Below the pieces are notes generated by a model. The model searched no databases and was not told the origin of the DNA. It was given only the letters and a program-made list of their open reading frames with translations. A stretch of 64,000 bases of DNA from Flavobacterium flavigenum (lineage in GTDB: Bacteria; Bacteroidota; Bacteroidia; Flavobacteriales; Flavobacteriaceae): contig NZ_CP114285.2 of NCBI RefSeq assembly GCF_027111255.2, forward strand, positions 4,526,001 through 4,590,000, given 5' to 3'. Each line of letters starts with the position of its first letter. Positions within the stretch are counted from its first letter, which is position 1. The position numbers and the translations under genes are program-made. Positions 1-9,467 of this stretch are shown here, one piece after another.

Positions 1-63
1 GGAAAAATGTAAACAATGACTGGAAAATAGCAAGAGTAGTAAGTTTACACTAATGCTAAAATA

Positions 64-99
64 ATAAATGCCTTGCTATTATATGGCAAGGCATTTATT
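64..99. terminator. Bidirectional terminator hairpin after purC
   Basis: An 11-bp perfect stem (66-76 with 86-96, core atgccttgc/gcaaggcat) encloses a 9-base loop, with A/T-rich flanks on both sides. It lies about 50 bases beyond the stop codon of the minus-strand purC gene. It could also end a plus-strand gene lying off the left edge. Bases 1-63 hold nothing I recognise. Confidence 0.75.
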
Positions 100-147
100 T
101 GTAATTATAATGTTGATAGTTCTAAATAATAATTTTAAAACCTAAAA

Positions 148-1104
148 TTACTCTCTTGATCTAAGATATTCTAATACATTTTTTTCAATACGTTGATCAA
201 TATTGTTAATATCAGCTTTAATGAATTTTTCTCCTAAAATGTTCTCGTATAATTCGATATATCTTTCGGACACTGATTCGATGTAAGCATCGGTCATTTC
301 AGGAATCTGCTGACCTTCCTGTCCCTGAAAACCATTTTCGATCAGCCAGCGGCGTACAAACTCTTTTGATAATTGTTTTTGTTCTTCACCTTTTTCCTGT
401 CTTTCGGCATATCCGTCAGCATAAAAATAACGTGAAGAATCCGGAGTATGTATTTCATCAATTAAAACGATAACACCTTCTTTCGTTTTTCCAAATTCGT
501 ATTTCGTATCCACTAAAATCAAACCGCGCTCAGCAGCAATTTCTGTTCCTCTCTGAAATAAATCACGGGTAAATTTCTCCAGGACAATATAATCTTCTTC
601 AGAAACAATTCCTTTTGCAAGAATGTCTTCACGTGAAATATCTTCATCATGCGAACCATTATCAGCCTTTGTCGTTGGTGTGATAATAGGTTCAGGGAAT
701 TTATCATTTTCTTTTAAACCTTCAGCCATTGTAACTCCACAGATTTGTCTTCTGCCTGCAGCATATTCTCTCGCTGCGTGTCCTGAAAGATAACCTCGAA
801 TTACCATTTCAACTTTGAATGGTTCACACAAATGTCCTACAGCAACGTTTGGATCCGGAGTTGCAATCAACCAGTTTGGAACAATATCTTCTGTCAATTC
901 CATAAATTTTGTAGCAATCTGGTTCAGGATTTGTCCTTTGTACGGAATTCCTTTTGGCAAAACCACATCAAAAGCCGAAAGTCTGTCAGTAGCTACCATT
1001 ACTAAAAGTTCGTCGTTGATATTATAAACTTCCCTCACTTTTCCTCTATACACTGATTTCTGATTTGGGAAATTGAAATTTGTGGTTGTGATTGTATTGC
1101 TCAT
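148..1104 (-). CDS. purC: SAICAR synthase (phosphoribosylaminoimidazole-succinocarboxamide synthase)
   Basis: Cytoplasmic enzyme of purine biosynthesis that joins CAIR and L-aspartate with ATP to give SAICAR. The 318-residue protein has the family layout: YRGKVREVY near residues 19-27 (nucleotide-binding start), RGYLSGHA at 103-110, the signature PEPIITPTTKA at 137-147 followed by HDEDIS, and DTKYEFG near residue 200. The length is that of the longer, Bacteroidetes/eukaryote-like form rather than the roughly 240-residue Escherichia coli form. The ATG start follows a good promoter (TTG-N20-TAAATTTG, minus strand), and a strong hairpin follows the stop. It appears to be a single-gene transcription unit. 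Confidence 0.96.
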   Translation of the reverse strand: MSNTITTTNFNFPNQKSVYRGKVREVYNINDELLVMVATDRLSAFDVVLPKGIPYKGQILNQIATKFMELTEDIVPNWLIATPDPNVAVGHLCEPFKVEMVIRGYLSGHAAREYAAGRRQICGVTMAEGLKENDKFPEPIITPTTKADNGSHDEDISREDILAKGIVSEEDYIVLEKFTRDLFQRGTEIAAERGLILVDTKYEFGKTKEGVIVLIDEIHTPDSSRYFYADGYAERQEKGEEQKQLSKEFVRRWLIENGFQGQEGQQIPEMTDAYIESVSERYIELYENILGEKFIKADINNIDQRIEKNVLEYLRSRE

Positions 1105-1131
1105 TGTCTTTTAGTTGTGTTTTTATGAATG

Positions 1132-1162
1132 CAAATTTAAAACTATTTAAAAGAGCAAACAA
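1132..1162 (-). promoter_or_regulatory. Bacteroidetes-type promoter for purC
   Basis: Read on the minus strand, a TTG (1160-1162) is followed after 20 bases by TAAATTTG (1132-1139), matching the TTG/TAnnTTTG consensus. The distance to the purC ATG is about 27 bases. Confidence 0.65.
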
Positions 1163-1249
1163 ATGTTTATTTGTTGGTAGTTTATTGTTAATAGTTTATA
1201 GTTTTTGATGTAAGAATTAATTCCCATCAACGATAAGCGATTAACTAAA

Positions 1250-3598
1250 TTATTGTTTTAAAAGTGTCGAGTTAAATAAATTTAAGATCCGACTGTACTC
1301 ATCTATCCAGGAATAAGTTTCTTTAAAACCATGTGCTTCAACCGGGAAAGAAGCCAGACTCCAGTTCTTTTTTTCTAATTCAATAAAACGCTGAGACAAA
1401 CGTACAATATCTTTGTATTCAACATTGTCGTCTACCATTCCGTGCAGCATTACTAAATTTCCTTTTAGATTATCAGCGTAATAAATAGGAGAACTTTTCT
1501 TGTAAGCTTCAGGGTCTGTTTCAGGGAAATTCAAAATATTGCCAGTATATCCGTGATTGTAGTGCGCCCAGTCTGTAACAGATCTTAGTGCAGCTCCAGA
1601 AGTAAATTCACCAGGAGTGGTGAGCATTGCCATCAGCGTAATAAAACCACCATAAGAGCCGCCGTAAATACCAACCTTAGTTGTATCAATACCATATTTT
1701 TCTACTAATACTTTTTTACCATCTAATTGATCAGATAAATCTTTCCCTCCCATAAAGCGGTAAATTCCTGTTCTGAAATCTCTTCCATAGCCGTCGCTTC
1801 CTCTGTAATCAATATCCAAAACAGTGTAACCTAAATCGGTTAAAAGATTATGGAACATATATTCTCTGTAATAATTGCTCCAGAAATTATGGGCATTTTG
1901 AAGATAACCAGCACCGTGAACGAAAATGATAGCGGCTTTATTCGCAATTTCAGCTTTAGGGATATATAATCTTGCATTTATTGGAGTTCCGTCCTGTGCT
2001 TTAAATATAATAACTTCCGGCTCTCTCCATTGATACTTTTTAAAATCTTCTGAGACTGATGATGAAATCTGCTGTAATGTAGTATTCTTTTTATTTTCGG
2101 CTACATAAAAATCCCATGGGATATTTTTATACGAATAGCGAACTAAAAGTGATTTTTCGTCTGGTGAAAGTACTACTTCATGCGCACCATCTTTGGTTAA
2201 AATGGGTTGCAAAACACCATCAGCAAGAGCTAATTTATAAAAACTTCTGTTTCCCGGATGTGTAGTGTTGGTACTCAAATAGAATGCTTTTTTGTCCTTT
2301 GACAAGGTTACATCCCTAATTTCCCATTTTCCAGTGGTAAGCTGATTCTTCTTTTTTGTTTTTACATTATAAGTGTACAAATGAGAAAAGCCAGTAGCTT
2401 CAGACTGATAATAAATAGTTTCATTGTCTGCCAAAAAGCCAAGAGTACCGGAATCAAATGAATAAGAGGGAATTCCCGGACCGCCAATCCAGGCTTCGTC
2501 GTGCTGATGTTCAATTTCTTCAAAGGTTCCTTTATCAAGATTTAGATTTACCAGCCATCTGTCTTTATTATCCTGGCTTCTGATTTCAACAATGGCTAAT
2601 GAACCGTTTTGATTATAGACAGGTGCCTGAGCAACAATTGGTTTGTCTTCTTTGGCTTTGTTTTTCAGGTTATCATATTGCTCATAATATTTAGGAGTAT
2701 CCTGAATATGACTTAAATTTGAAAAATTCACATAATAAACAGAATCTTTTGCAACAGAATAAATTCCGAATTTCGTTTTTACAAAATTAGATGTTGAAAC
2801 TTTCTCTTTAGTTTCAGGGGTTTGATTGTATCCATCAGCAGTGATAAAGACTTCCATTTTTTCTCTTTTTGCTTCTGTCTCTTCTACTAACATGAAAGTA
2901 GCAAAATCGCCATTTGGATTTACTTTTAAACTATAAAAATCATCTTTCCCATAAAAATATTCCCTGGCAAAATCAGATTTTACAGCTTTAGCTTTGGCAA
3001 GATTCCATTGCTTCTTAGCTTCTTTATCTCTAATGAATTGAAATAACTCTTTTTGCTGTGTATTCAGGAAAGTTTCTTTTTCTGGTTTTGTTTCTTTTTT
3101 ATTTCCTTTATTAAAATTGGTGATTTGTAAAACCGTTCCTTCTTTCGTATCAAACTTAAAAACATTATTATTCTGTTCAAAAAACAGAATTCCGGACTGG
3201 CTGCCTAATTCTAAATTACTTAATGCAACAGATTGCTGAATTAGTTTTTTTACAGTTTTTGAATGGATTGAATAGGAGTATAAACTTCCTTTTTCTAAAA
3301 AATAAACAGTATCTGACCCTGGCTTTGTTTTAAAGTCCAGTTGAGAAAATGCAGCTTCTTTTGGTGTCGCCAATTCCGGTTTAGCCATTCCTTTTTGCCA
3401 GAAATAAGTGCTGGCTCCCAATTCATCTTTTGGATTCCATTCAAAATAGATTTTTTTACCGTCCAGAGACCAGCGCCCGTTTGTTGGTTGATTTCCAATA
3501 AAAGATTCGCCTTTCATTATTTCTTCTAACTTCAGTTTTTGGCTATTTCCAATAATTGCAAAAAATGAAAAGATAAGGATAAAAATGTTTTTTGTCAT
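1250..3598 (-). CDS. Secreted S9-family (DPP IV-like) serine peptidase
   Basis: Probable exported dipeptidyl-peptidase/acylaminoacyl-peptidase that removes short N-terminal units from peptides. The 782-residue protein starts with a signal peptide (about residues 1-19, ending near GNSQ), continues with a beta-propeller of about 500 residues and ends in an alpha/beta-hydrolase domain. The nucleophile motif GGSYGGF places Ser648; the HGMVDDNV motif gives Asp723 and the EAHGF motif gives His756. The 75/33 spacing of this triad is close to that of DPP IV. The start ATG is preceded by a -7-like TACTTTTG (minus strand, 3619-3626) without an obvious TTG upstream. It has no operon partner and its substrate range cannot be read from the sequence. 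Confidence 0.93.
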   Translation of the reverse strand: MTKNIFILIFSFFAIIGNSQKLKLEEIMKGESFIGNQPTNGRWSLDGKKIYFEWNPKDELGASTYFWQKGMAKPELATPKEAAFSQLDFKTKPGSDTVYFLEKGSLYSYSIHSKTVKKLIQQSVALSNLELGSQSGILFFEQNNNVFKFDTKEGTVLQITNFNKGNKKETKPEKETFLNTQQKELFQFIRDKEAKKQWNLAKAKAVKSDFAREYFYGKDDFYSLKVNPNGDFATFMLVEETEAKREKMEVFITADGYNQTPETKEKVSTSNFVKTKFGIYSVAKDSVYYVNFSNLSHIQDTPKYYEQYDNLKNKAKEDKPIVAQAPVYNQNGSLAIVEIRSQDNKDRWLVNLNLDKGTFEEIEHQHDEAWIGGPGIPSYSFDSGTLGFLADNETIYYQSEATGFSHLYTYNVKTKKKNQLTTGKWEIRDVTLSKDKKAFYLSTNTTHPGNRSFYKLALADGVLQPILTKDGAHEVVLSPDEKSLLVRYSYKNIPWDFYVAENKKNTTLQQISSSVSEDFKKYQWREPEVIIFKAQDGTPINARLYIPKAEIANKAAIIFVHGAGYLQNAHNFWSNYYREYMFHNLLTDLGYTVLDIDYRGSDGYGRDFRTGIYRFMGGKDLSDQLDGKKVLVEKYGIDTTKVGIYGGSYGGFITLMAMLTTPGEFTSGAALRSVTDWAHYNHGYTGNILNFPETDPEAYKKSSPIYYADNLKGNLVMLHGMVDDNVEYKDIVRLSQRFIELEKKNWSLASFPVEAHGFKETYSWIDEYSRILNLFNSTLLKQ

Positions 3599-3694
3599 TA
3601 TAATACTTTTTGTAAAAACAAAAGTACATTACGAAACTATTAAAAAATGATTTTTTATAAAATTCTTTGTAAAATACCTAATTGAATAAAAAAA

Positions 3695-3721
3695 ATCCCT
3701 GAATAAGTATTTCAGGGATTC
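3695..3721 (-). terminator. Terminator of the HAD hydrolase gene
   Basis: A 10-bp stem (aatccctgaa/ttcagggatt) is followed by a T-run when read on the minus strand. It lies directly after the stop of the HAD phosphatase gene and would insulate the S9 peptidase gene from it. Confidence 0.85.
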
Positions 3722-3748
3722 TGTATTTGATGAAAATATATTTATAGG

Positions 3749-4579
3749 TTAACCTTCTACAAGCTCTTTATTCAAAATTCCGGAAGCGATGTACTTTGCT
3801 ACACCATCTTCTGCATTGGTTTTTATAACTTCTAAATCCGGCAGGGTTTCTTTCAACAGAGCAGGGGCATTTCCCATAATCAAACCTTTTCCTGATGCGG
3901 ATAACATCTGAACATCGTTGAAGCCATCACCAAATGAAACGGCTTCAGACAATGTAAAGCCTTCTTTTTCAAGAACCATTTCGATTGCAACGGCTTTATC
4001 TACAGCTTTATCCATGAACTCCAGACAAGTCGGTAAACTGAAAGCGTGATGCAGATGTTCTGAAGAATTAGCCAAAACAGCATCTTTCAGTTTTACTAAT
4101 TTTTCATGATTATCACATGAGAAGAAAATTTTGATGGCACCAAAATCTTCCAGGGTTTTATAATCAACCAATTCAGGGCGATACTTTAATTCGGCCTGAA
4201 AAGCATTTAATCTTTCATTTATTTTATTGGTCTGCCAAAAATTTTCTTTAAATAAAACCACGGTGATTTCAGGATCTATTTCAACATTTAAGGCAGCTTT
4301 TACAACCTCGCTGTCTAAATTGAACGAAAACAATTCTTCTTTTTCAGGCGAATGAATTCGGGCTCCGTTTGAACTCACTAAATAAACCGGTACTTCAAGT
4401 GTTTCAATTATAGCCATTGCATCAAGATGATGGCGGCCAGTAGCAATAACAATAAGATAATTTTGATTGTGAAGTTCCTGAAAAATGGATTTAGTGTAAT
4501 CTGAAATTCTGTGTTGAGGGTTGAGTAAAGTTCCGTCAAGATCACTTACTACAACTTTTATGTTTTTAAGCTTAGTCAT
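3749..4579 (-). CDS. Cof-type HAD-IIB family phosphatase
   Basis: Member of the haloacid dehalogenase superfamily, Cof/YidA branch, which dephosphorylates small phosphorylated metabolites, often sugar phosphates. Starting at the ATG at 4579 the protein has 276 residues. Motif I is SDLDGT with the nucleophile/acid pair DxD at residues 13 and 15; motif IV is FGDGFNDVQML near the C terminus, and a type IIB cap fills the middle. An upstream in-frame TTG (4589-4591) could add four residues, but the ATG lies closer to the expected distance from the promoter. The gene stands alone between a promoter and a terminator. The substrate is unknown. Confidence 0.9.
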   Translation of the reverse strand: MTKLKNIKVVVSDLDGTLLNPQHRISDYTKSIFQELHNQNYLIVIATGRHHLDAMAIIETLEVPVYLVSSNGARIHSPEKEELFSFNLDSEVVKAALNVEIDPEITVVLFKENFWQTNKINERLNAFQAELKYRPELVDYKTLEDFGAIKIFFSCDNHEKLVKLKDAVLANSSEHLHHAFSLPTCLEFMDKAVDKAVAIEMVLEKEGFTLSEAVSFGDGFNDVQMLSASGKGLIMGNAPALLKETLPDLEVIKTNAEDGVAKYIASGILNKELVEG

Positions 4580-4605
4580 GTTAATAATCAAATATTTATG
4601 ATTTG

Positions 4606-4635
4606 CAAAATTAAGCTTTTATGTGGGAAGCCCAA
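4606..4635 (-). promoter_or_regulatory. Bacteroidetes-type promoter for the HAD gene
   Basis: On the minus strand TTG (4633-4635) is followed after 19 bases by TAATTTTG (4606-4613), about 26 bases before the ATG at 4579. Confidence 0.65.
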
Positions 4636-4754
4636 AGTTATAAACGTTCTGAAGCCAGAAATAAGGCAAGTTTATTATTTATTTAACTATTTGTTTTCAT
4701 ATGTTAACTTTATTTCTTTTCTCTTCCATTAGAGAAAAAAATGTTGGTTTGGCT

Positions 4755-7700
4755 TTATTGTTTCTGCTTTAAATAATCTGAAGGAGAAATTTTATAGTAC
4801 TCCTTAAAGCAGGTACTAAAATAGCCTGCACCATTAAATCCGGCTTTGTAGGCAACATTGGCGATATCAGTTTCTCCTGCATCAAGATATTGTCTGGCTC
4901 TTTTCAGACGCATTTCACTGACAAATTCTACAGGAGTTATATTGGTAAGGCTTTTAAATTTTCTGTTGAATGTTACTCTTGACATATTCAATGTATTTGC
5001 AATTACATCAATATTGAATTTTGGATTGGTCATACCATCTTCGACAATAGCAATAATATCTTTTAAGAATTGCTCGTCTTTGGTTGTAATGATAATTTCC
5101 CCGGGTTGTAATTCGATTGTTTTCAAATTCGATTGTAATTGTTCGAAAATTTTCTTTCTCGATTTAATTAAATTTTGAATGGAAGCAATCAAAAAATCAG
5201 TATCAAAAGGTTTCGTAATGTAATAATCTGCTCCATAGTGCAAACCTTCTATTTTACTTTGAACAGATGATTTTGCAGTTAATAAAATGACCGGAATGTG
5301 ACTGGTCTCCATTTTATTTTTTAACGCATCGAGCAATTCAATCCCATCCATTTCAGGCATCATTACATCACTTAAAATTAAATCCGGAAGCTTGTTTGAA
5401 GCAATTACCAAACCTTCTTTTCCATTTTCAGCTTCCAGTATTTGATAAAAATGCTGCAGTTGATTTTTTAAAAATGACCTTAATTCATAATTATCTTCTA
5501 CAATAAGAATTACAGGTAAAGTTGCATCTGAATTATCCTGTAAAACCTGATTTTGACTGATTTTTTTATTGTCAATTGAATGTTCCACTAATTTATGTTT
5601 GGATAAGTTTTTATTATAGCTGTTGTTTTGGAAAATTCCCTGTTTTAAATCAATTACTACAGAAACGGTTAGGCCTCCCTTTTCATTATTGAAGGCATAA
5701 ATGCTACCCTGATGCAATTGCACATATTCTTTACAAAGAGCAAGACCAATGCCAGTTCCTACGTTTTTATTTTTGCCGGAATCTGTTTCGTAATATAGTT
5801 TAAAAATATCCTTCAGCTTGCTTTCATCAACACCGGAGCCCTGATCTGAAACATTGATTTTTAAAACAGTATTATTTTCTAATTTCACTTCAACTGTAAT
5901 AATGCTGTTGCTGGGAGAAAATTTAATTGCATTAGACAACAAATTATAAATAATGATATCCATTTTTTCTTTATCCAGATTTACAATAAGGGTTTCAGAA
6001 TTGCATTCTGTCTTAATTTTTATATTTTTTTCATATGCTGCCTGAGAAAATAAAGTATTTATTTCGTTTACAAAAGAGACCATTTCAACAGGTTCAATAT
6101 TAAGTTCTTCTTTGCCGCTTTGTACTTTTCTAAAATCCAGCAGCTGATTCACAAATCGTACAAGTCTGTTTGTGTTTTTTCGTACGGTCTCTATATATTC
6201 ACTTTCTAAAGGAGTTAAATTTTTGCTTTTAGCGATTTCATTTATAGGGTTAACAATTAAGGTGAGAGGAGTTCTTAATTCGTGAGAAATATTTGTGAAG
6301 AAACTCAGTTTTAGCTCTGTCATTTTTTGTTCTACAATAATTTTGTTTCGCAGACGAATCATTGAAAAAGCTATCCTTCTGCCGGTTTCGAGCAATAACA
6401 GAATAAGGATTACATATAAAAAATAAGCAAAATTGGTTCTCCAAAAGGGAGGGGCAATCGTAAAAGTTAAGTTCTTGTGTGGAGTAGCAGTGTACAATTC
6501 TCTATTTAAGCATTTTACTTCAAACGTATAATCTCCAGGCGGCAAATTGGTAAAGGTTGCTTTTTTTTGGTTTTTGACCTCATGCCATGTATCATCAAGG
6601 CCTTTTAACCGGTAAGCATACAATTGTTTATTATTTGATACGTAATCTAATACAGTGTAATAGATGCTAATAGTGTTTTCGGTATAGTTTAACTGAATAT
6701 TGTTGGTGTAATTAATATCACTTTCTAAAGGATATTCTGCCGATTTTACATTTGAGTTTTTATTGTTGATTTCAAAGCCCGTAAAAACCATTTTTGTATT
6801 GGTTTTTTGGTTTTCTATTTTTTTTGGATTGAAAGTCAAATAACCATTTCTGTTACCGAAAACTAAGTTGCCATTCAGTAATTTTATTCCGGCAGATTCA
6901 GAAAAACCAGTTTTAACTAAACCATCATAAGAATCATAATTTTTAAAAATATGATCTTGTAAATTGAATTTAGAAATGCCGTTTTCCGTTGCAAGCCATA
7001 GGTTTTTCTGATCATCTTCTGCCATGCTCAGAATAAAATCACTTGGTAAGCCATCGTCTTTTGTAAAGTTTTTAAATTTTAAACCATTCCTTTTTTCAAT
7101 AACCTGACTGAGTCCGCCGCCAGCCGTTGAAATCCACATTTTCTTAGCCGAATCTTTGAAGATAAACAATACATCATTACTGCCAAGACTGAATTTGTCT
7201 GAAGGAGTTTTTTCATATCTGTGGAATTTTATTTTTGCAGGATTGTAATCCCCAGGATTAAATGTCACTAATCCATTTGTTGTGGCAACCCAGATCTGAC
7301 CTTTATAACCATCAGTTAAATACCTGACTTTATTGGATTCAATAGCGGGGTAGTTTTTAAAGTGATGTATAAAATTATATTCACCATTTTTTTCTTCCAG
7401 TAAATTGATTCCGTTATCATACGTCCCTATCCAGATTCGTCCTTTTTTGTCTTCTAAAACAGAATAGATTTCATTACTGCTAATACTTGCGGAATTATTT
7501 TTGTCAGCTTTAAACTGCTTTAATTTGTACTGAGAATTTTGCGCATTGACGGGAATGGCCTTAAATAAGCCATTTCCTTTTGTCCCTAGCCATATATTTC
7601 CTTTGGAATCTTCTCTGATGCAATATACAAGACCAATTTGATCTGTTCTGTAATTGGTAAACGGGTTTATTAATTCTTGGTTTCCTTTATAGATTTTTAA

Positions 7701-9098
7701 TTTCCCTGCTTTTGATGACAGCCATAACCGGTTATTTTTATCGCTAAAGACGACTCTGATTTCATTTTCCGTTTTGATTTTACTGTTGGGTATTAAAAGC
7801 TGTTGCTGAAAATTATTTTTCTGAAAAATGATTTTATTAATTCCTCTGTCGGTGGTGCTCATCCAGAGAATTCCGACTGGATCAAAATACAGAGTAGTGA
7901 CGATATTTGAAAACTTTTGATTTTCATCTTCAGGATTGTTAAAAAAGTAATCCAGGCGATTGGTTTTTTCGTTATAATATCCGAAACCGCCACCTTTTAA
8001 TTTTACCCAGACTCTGTCGAAATTGTCCTCAAAAATCTCAAAACTATTTTTTAGATTTAAAAAAGAAGCATCTTTCTGCTGAGAAAAAAAAGCAGTTTTA
8101 CTTTCTTTCGGCTTTACCATAAAAACACCGTGTTTGTCTGGTTCAATCCATAACAAGCCTTTTTTATCCTGATAAATTCGATGCAGCGGTGAGTCAGAAA
8201 CTTTGAGATTAGATTCGATCTTTAATGTTACTGTATTAAATGTAATCAATTCTCCATCATCAGTAGTAATTATTAATAAGTTCTCGTTTTTGGACTTTAT
8301 TATAGCGTTGATAGCTGTTTTTGCAATCGTTGTTTTTTTATGCTTCTTTTGAATTTTATTATAATGAATTAAATCACCTTCGTCAGTTCCAAACCAGGCA
8401 CTATTGTCTTTTATCAAACAGCATTTTACATTATTGTTTTTTAAGATAGTATTGCTTTTATATCCTTGTTTAGAATTTGAGATATTGTCTAACCCTTTTT
8501 CAGAACCTATCCAGACAGAATGATCAGTGTCTTTAAAAATAAAATTTAGATTGTTGGAAGATAAATAAGAATTGTTTTTTGAATTTTGTTCGAAATGAGT
8601 AATCTGAATTTGCTTATTCGCTTTTTTTTGTGCTAAAAAAACACCGTTGCCAATAGTTGTCAGCCAGACATTGCCTTTATTGTCAGTAATAATATTGTCA
8701 AATTCAATTTTGGTGGTTCCTAAAATAGCTGCAATAGAAAGAAATGTTTCAGTTCGTTTATCAAATCTGTAAATCTGATTATCATATACTCTGAGCCAGA
8801 TATATCCAAAAGCATCTTCTTTTATAATATCGATTCTGTTATTACTCAGGTTGCTATTGTCCCCAGCAATAGCTTTATAGGTTACGAAATTTTTTCCGTC
8901 AAACCTGTTGATGCCATTCCACGTAGCAAACCACATAAAACCTTCCTTGTCTTTTATAATATCTCTGATGACATCATGAGAAAGCCCGTCCTCTGTGGCA
9001 TAATTTTCTATTTTACATTTTACTTGTGCAGATGTTTTGCTGAAGAAAATAACAGATAAAAGTGCAATTAAAAGTTTAACCGGTAAAAGGTTCTTCAT
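4755..9098 (-). CDS. Hybrid two-component system sensor/regulator (HTCS), probably pectin-responsive
   Basis: One-protein signalling system typical of Bacteroidota polysaccharide loci: an outer sensor, kinase, receiver and DNA-binding domain joined in 1447 residues. In order: signal peptide (1-24); about 750 residues of two-component propeller repeats with recurring GxxWxGT/DGL-like blades; a Y_Y_Y domain before the membrane; one transmembrane helix near 890-906; HisKA with FTNISHELRTPL (His939); HATPase with N box NLLSNAIKFSP (Asn1056), DQGSG and GTGIGL; receiver domain from about 1195 with phosphate-acceptor Asp1244 in SDVMMPEMDG and Lys1296; AraC-type HTH at 1343-1447. It is transcribed away from the pectinesterase gene across a 369-bp gap, so pectin or rhamnogalacturonan oligomers are the likely inducer. 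That ligand assignment is inference from context. Confidence 0.93.
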   Translation of the reverse strand: MKNLLPVKLLIALLSVIFFSKTSAQVKCKIENYATEDGLSHDVIRDIIKDKEGFMWFATWNGINRFDGKNFVTYKAIAGDNSNLSNNRIDIIKEDAFGYIWLRVYDNQIYRFDKRTETFLSIAAILGTTKIEFDNIITDNKGNVWLTTIGNGVFLAQKKANKQIQITHFEQNSKNNSYLSSNNLNFIFKDTDHSVWIGSEKGLDNISNSKQGYKSNTILKNNNVKCCLIKDNSAWFGTDEGDLIHYNKIQKKHKKTTIAKTAINAIIKSKNENLLIITTDDGELITFNTVTLKIESNLKVSDSPLHRIYQDKKGLLWIEPDKHGVFMVKPKESKTAFFSQQKDASFLNLKNSFEIFEDNFDRVWVKLKGGGFGYYNEKTNRLDYFFNNPEDENQKFSNIVTTLYFDPVGILWMSTTDRGINKIIFQKNNFQQQLLIPNSKIKTENEIRVVFSDKNNRLWLSSKAGKLKIYKGNQELINPFTNYRTDQIGLVYCIREDSKGNIWLGTKGNGLFKAIPVNAQNSQYKLKQFKADKNNSASISSNEIYSVLEDKKGRIWIGTYDNGINLLEEKNGEYNFIHHFKNYPAIESNKVRYLTDGYKGQIWVATTNGLVTFNPGDYNPAKIKFHRYEKTPSDKFSLGSNDVLFIFKDSAKKMWISTAGGGLSQVIEKRNGLKFKNFTKDDGLPSDFILSMAEDDQKNLWLATENGISKFNLQDHIFKNYDSYDGLVKTGFSESAGIKLLNGNLVFGNRNGYLTFNPKKIENQKTNTKMVFTGFEINNKNSNVKSAEYPLESDINYTNNIQLNYTENTISIYYTVLDYVSNNKQLYAYRLKGLDDTWHEVKNQKKATFTNLPPGDYTFEVKCLNRELYTATPHKNLTFTIAPPFWRTNFAYFLYVILILLLLETGRRIAFSMIRLRNKIIVEQKMTELKLSFFTNISHELRTPLTLIVNPINEIAKSKNLTPLESEYIETVRKNTNRLVRFVNQLLDFRKVQSGKEELNIEPVEMVSFVNEINTLFSQAAYEKNIKIKTECNSETLIVNLDKEKMDIIIYNLLSNAIKFSPSNSIITVEVKLENNTVLKINVSDQGSGVDESKLKDIFKLYYETDSGKNKNVGTGIGLALCKEYVQLHQGSIYAFNNEKGGLTVSVVIDLKQGIFQNNSYNKNLSKHKLVEHSIDNKKISQNQVLQDNSDATLPVILIVEDNYELRSFLKNQLQHFYQILEAENGKEGLVIASNKLPDLILSDVMMPEMDGIELLDALKNKMETSHIPVILLTAKSSVQSKIEGLHYGADYYITKPFDTDFLIASIQNLIKSRKKIFEQLQSNLKTIELQPGEIIITTKDEQFLKDIIAIVEDGMTNPKFNIDVIANTLNMSRVTFNRKFKSLTNITPVEFVSEMRLKRARQYLDAGETDIANVAYKAGFNGAGYFSTCFKEYYKISPSDYLKQKQ

Positions 9099-9467
9099 TC
9101 GTAATTCTGGTTTTAGTTTGGTGTAGTAAAGTTTAGTTTGTATTTAAAAGAAAAACTATTGTATTGATTAGTCTTTTTCAATTTAATTACTGCATAAAAA
9201 TAACTTTAAAAATAAAAATTGGCAATCAGAACCCCATCAAACACAGCTAATGATAAAAAAGTGGAAGTAAATGACCAAAATTTGAAAGCCATTATTCTTT
9301 TATTGAAATAGTTTTGACGCAAGGTATTAATTAATTAAAAAATTGGCATTAAAAATACAGTATTGATTTTTTATCAATGCATAAAATATGTAATCTGTTA
9401 TAAATGATGAATTTTATTAATTAGTAAGAAACTTTACGAAACAACCAATAACTAACTATCTAACTTT
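9099..9467. promoter_or_regulatory. Divergent control region between HTCS and pectinesterase
   Basis: This 369-bp AT-rich gap has no credible gene. It should hold the HTCS promoter and the operator to which the regulator binds. A small hairpin with a 6-bp stem (attgat/atcaat, 9362-9378) is visible. No clear TTG/TAnnTTTG pair was found before the pectinesterase gene, which would fit an activator-dependent promoter. Confidence 0.45.
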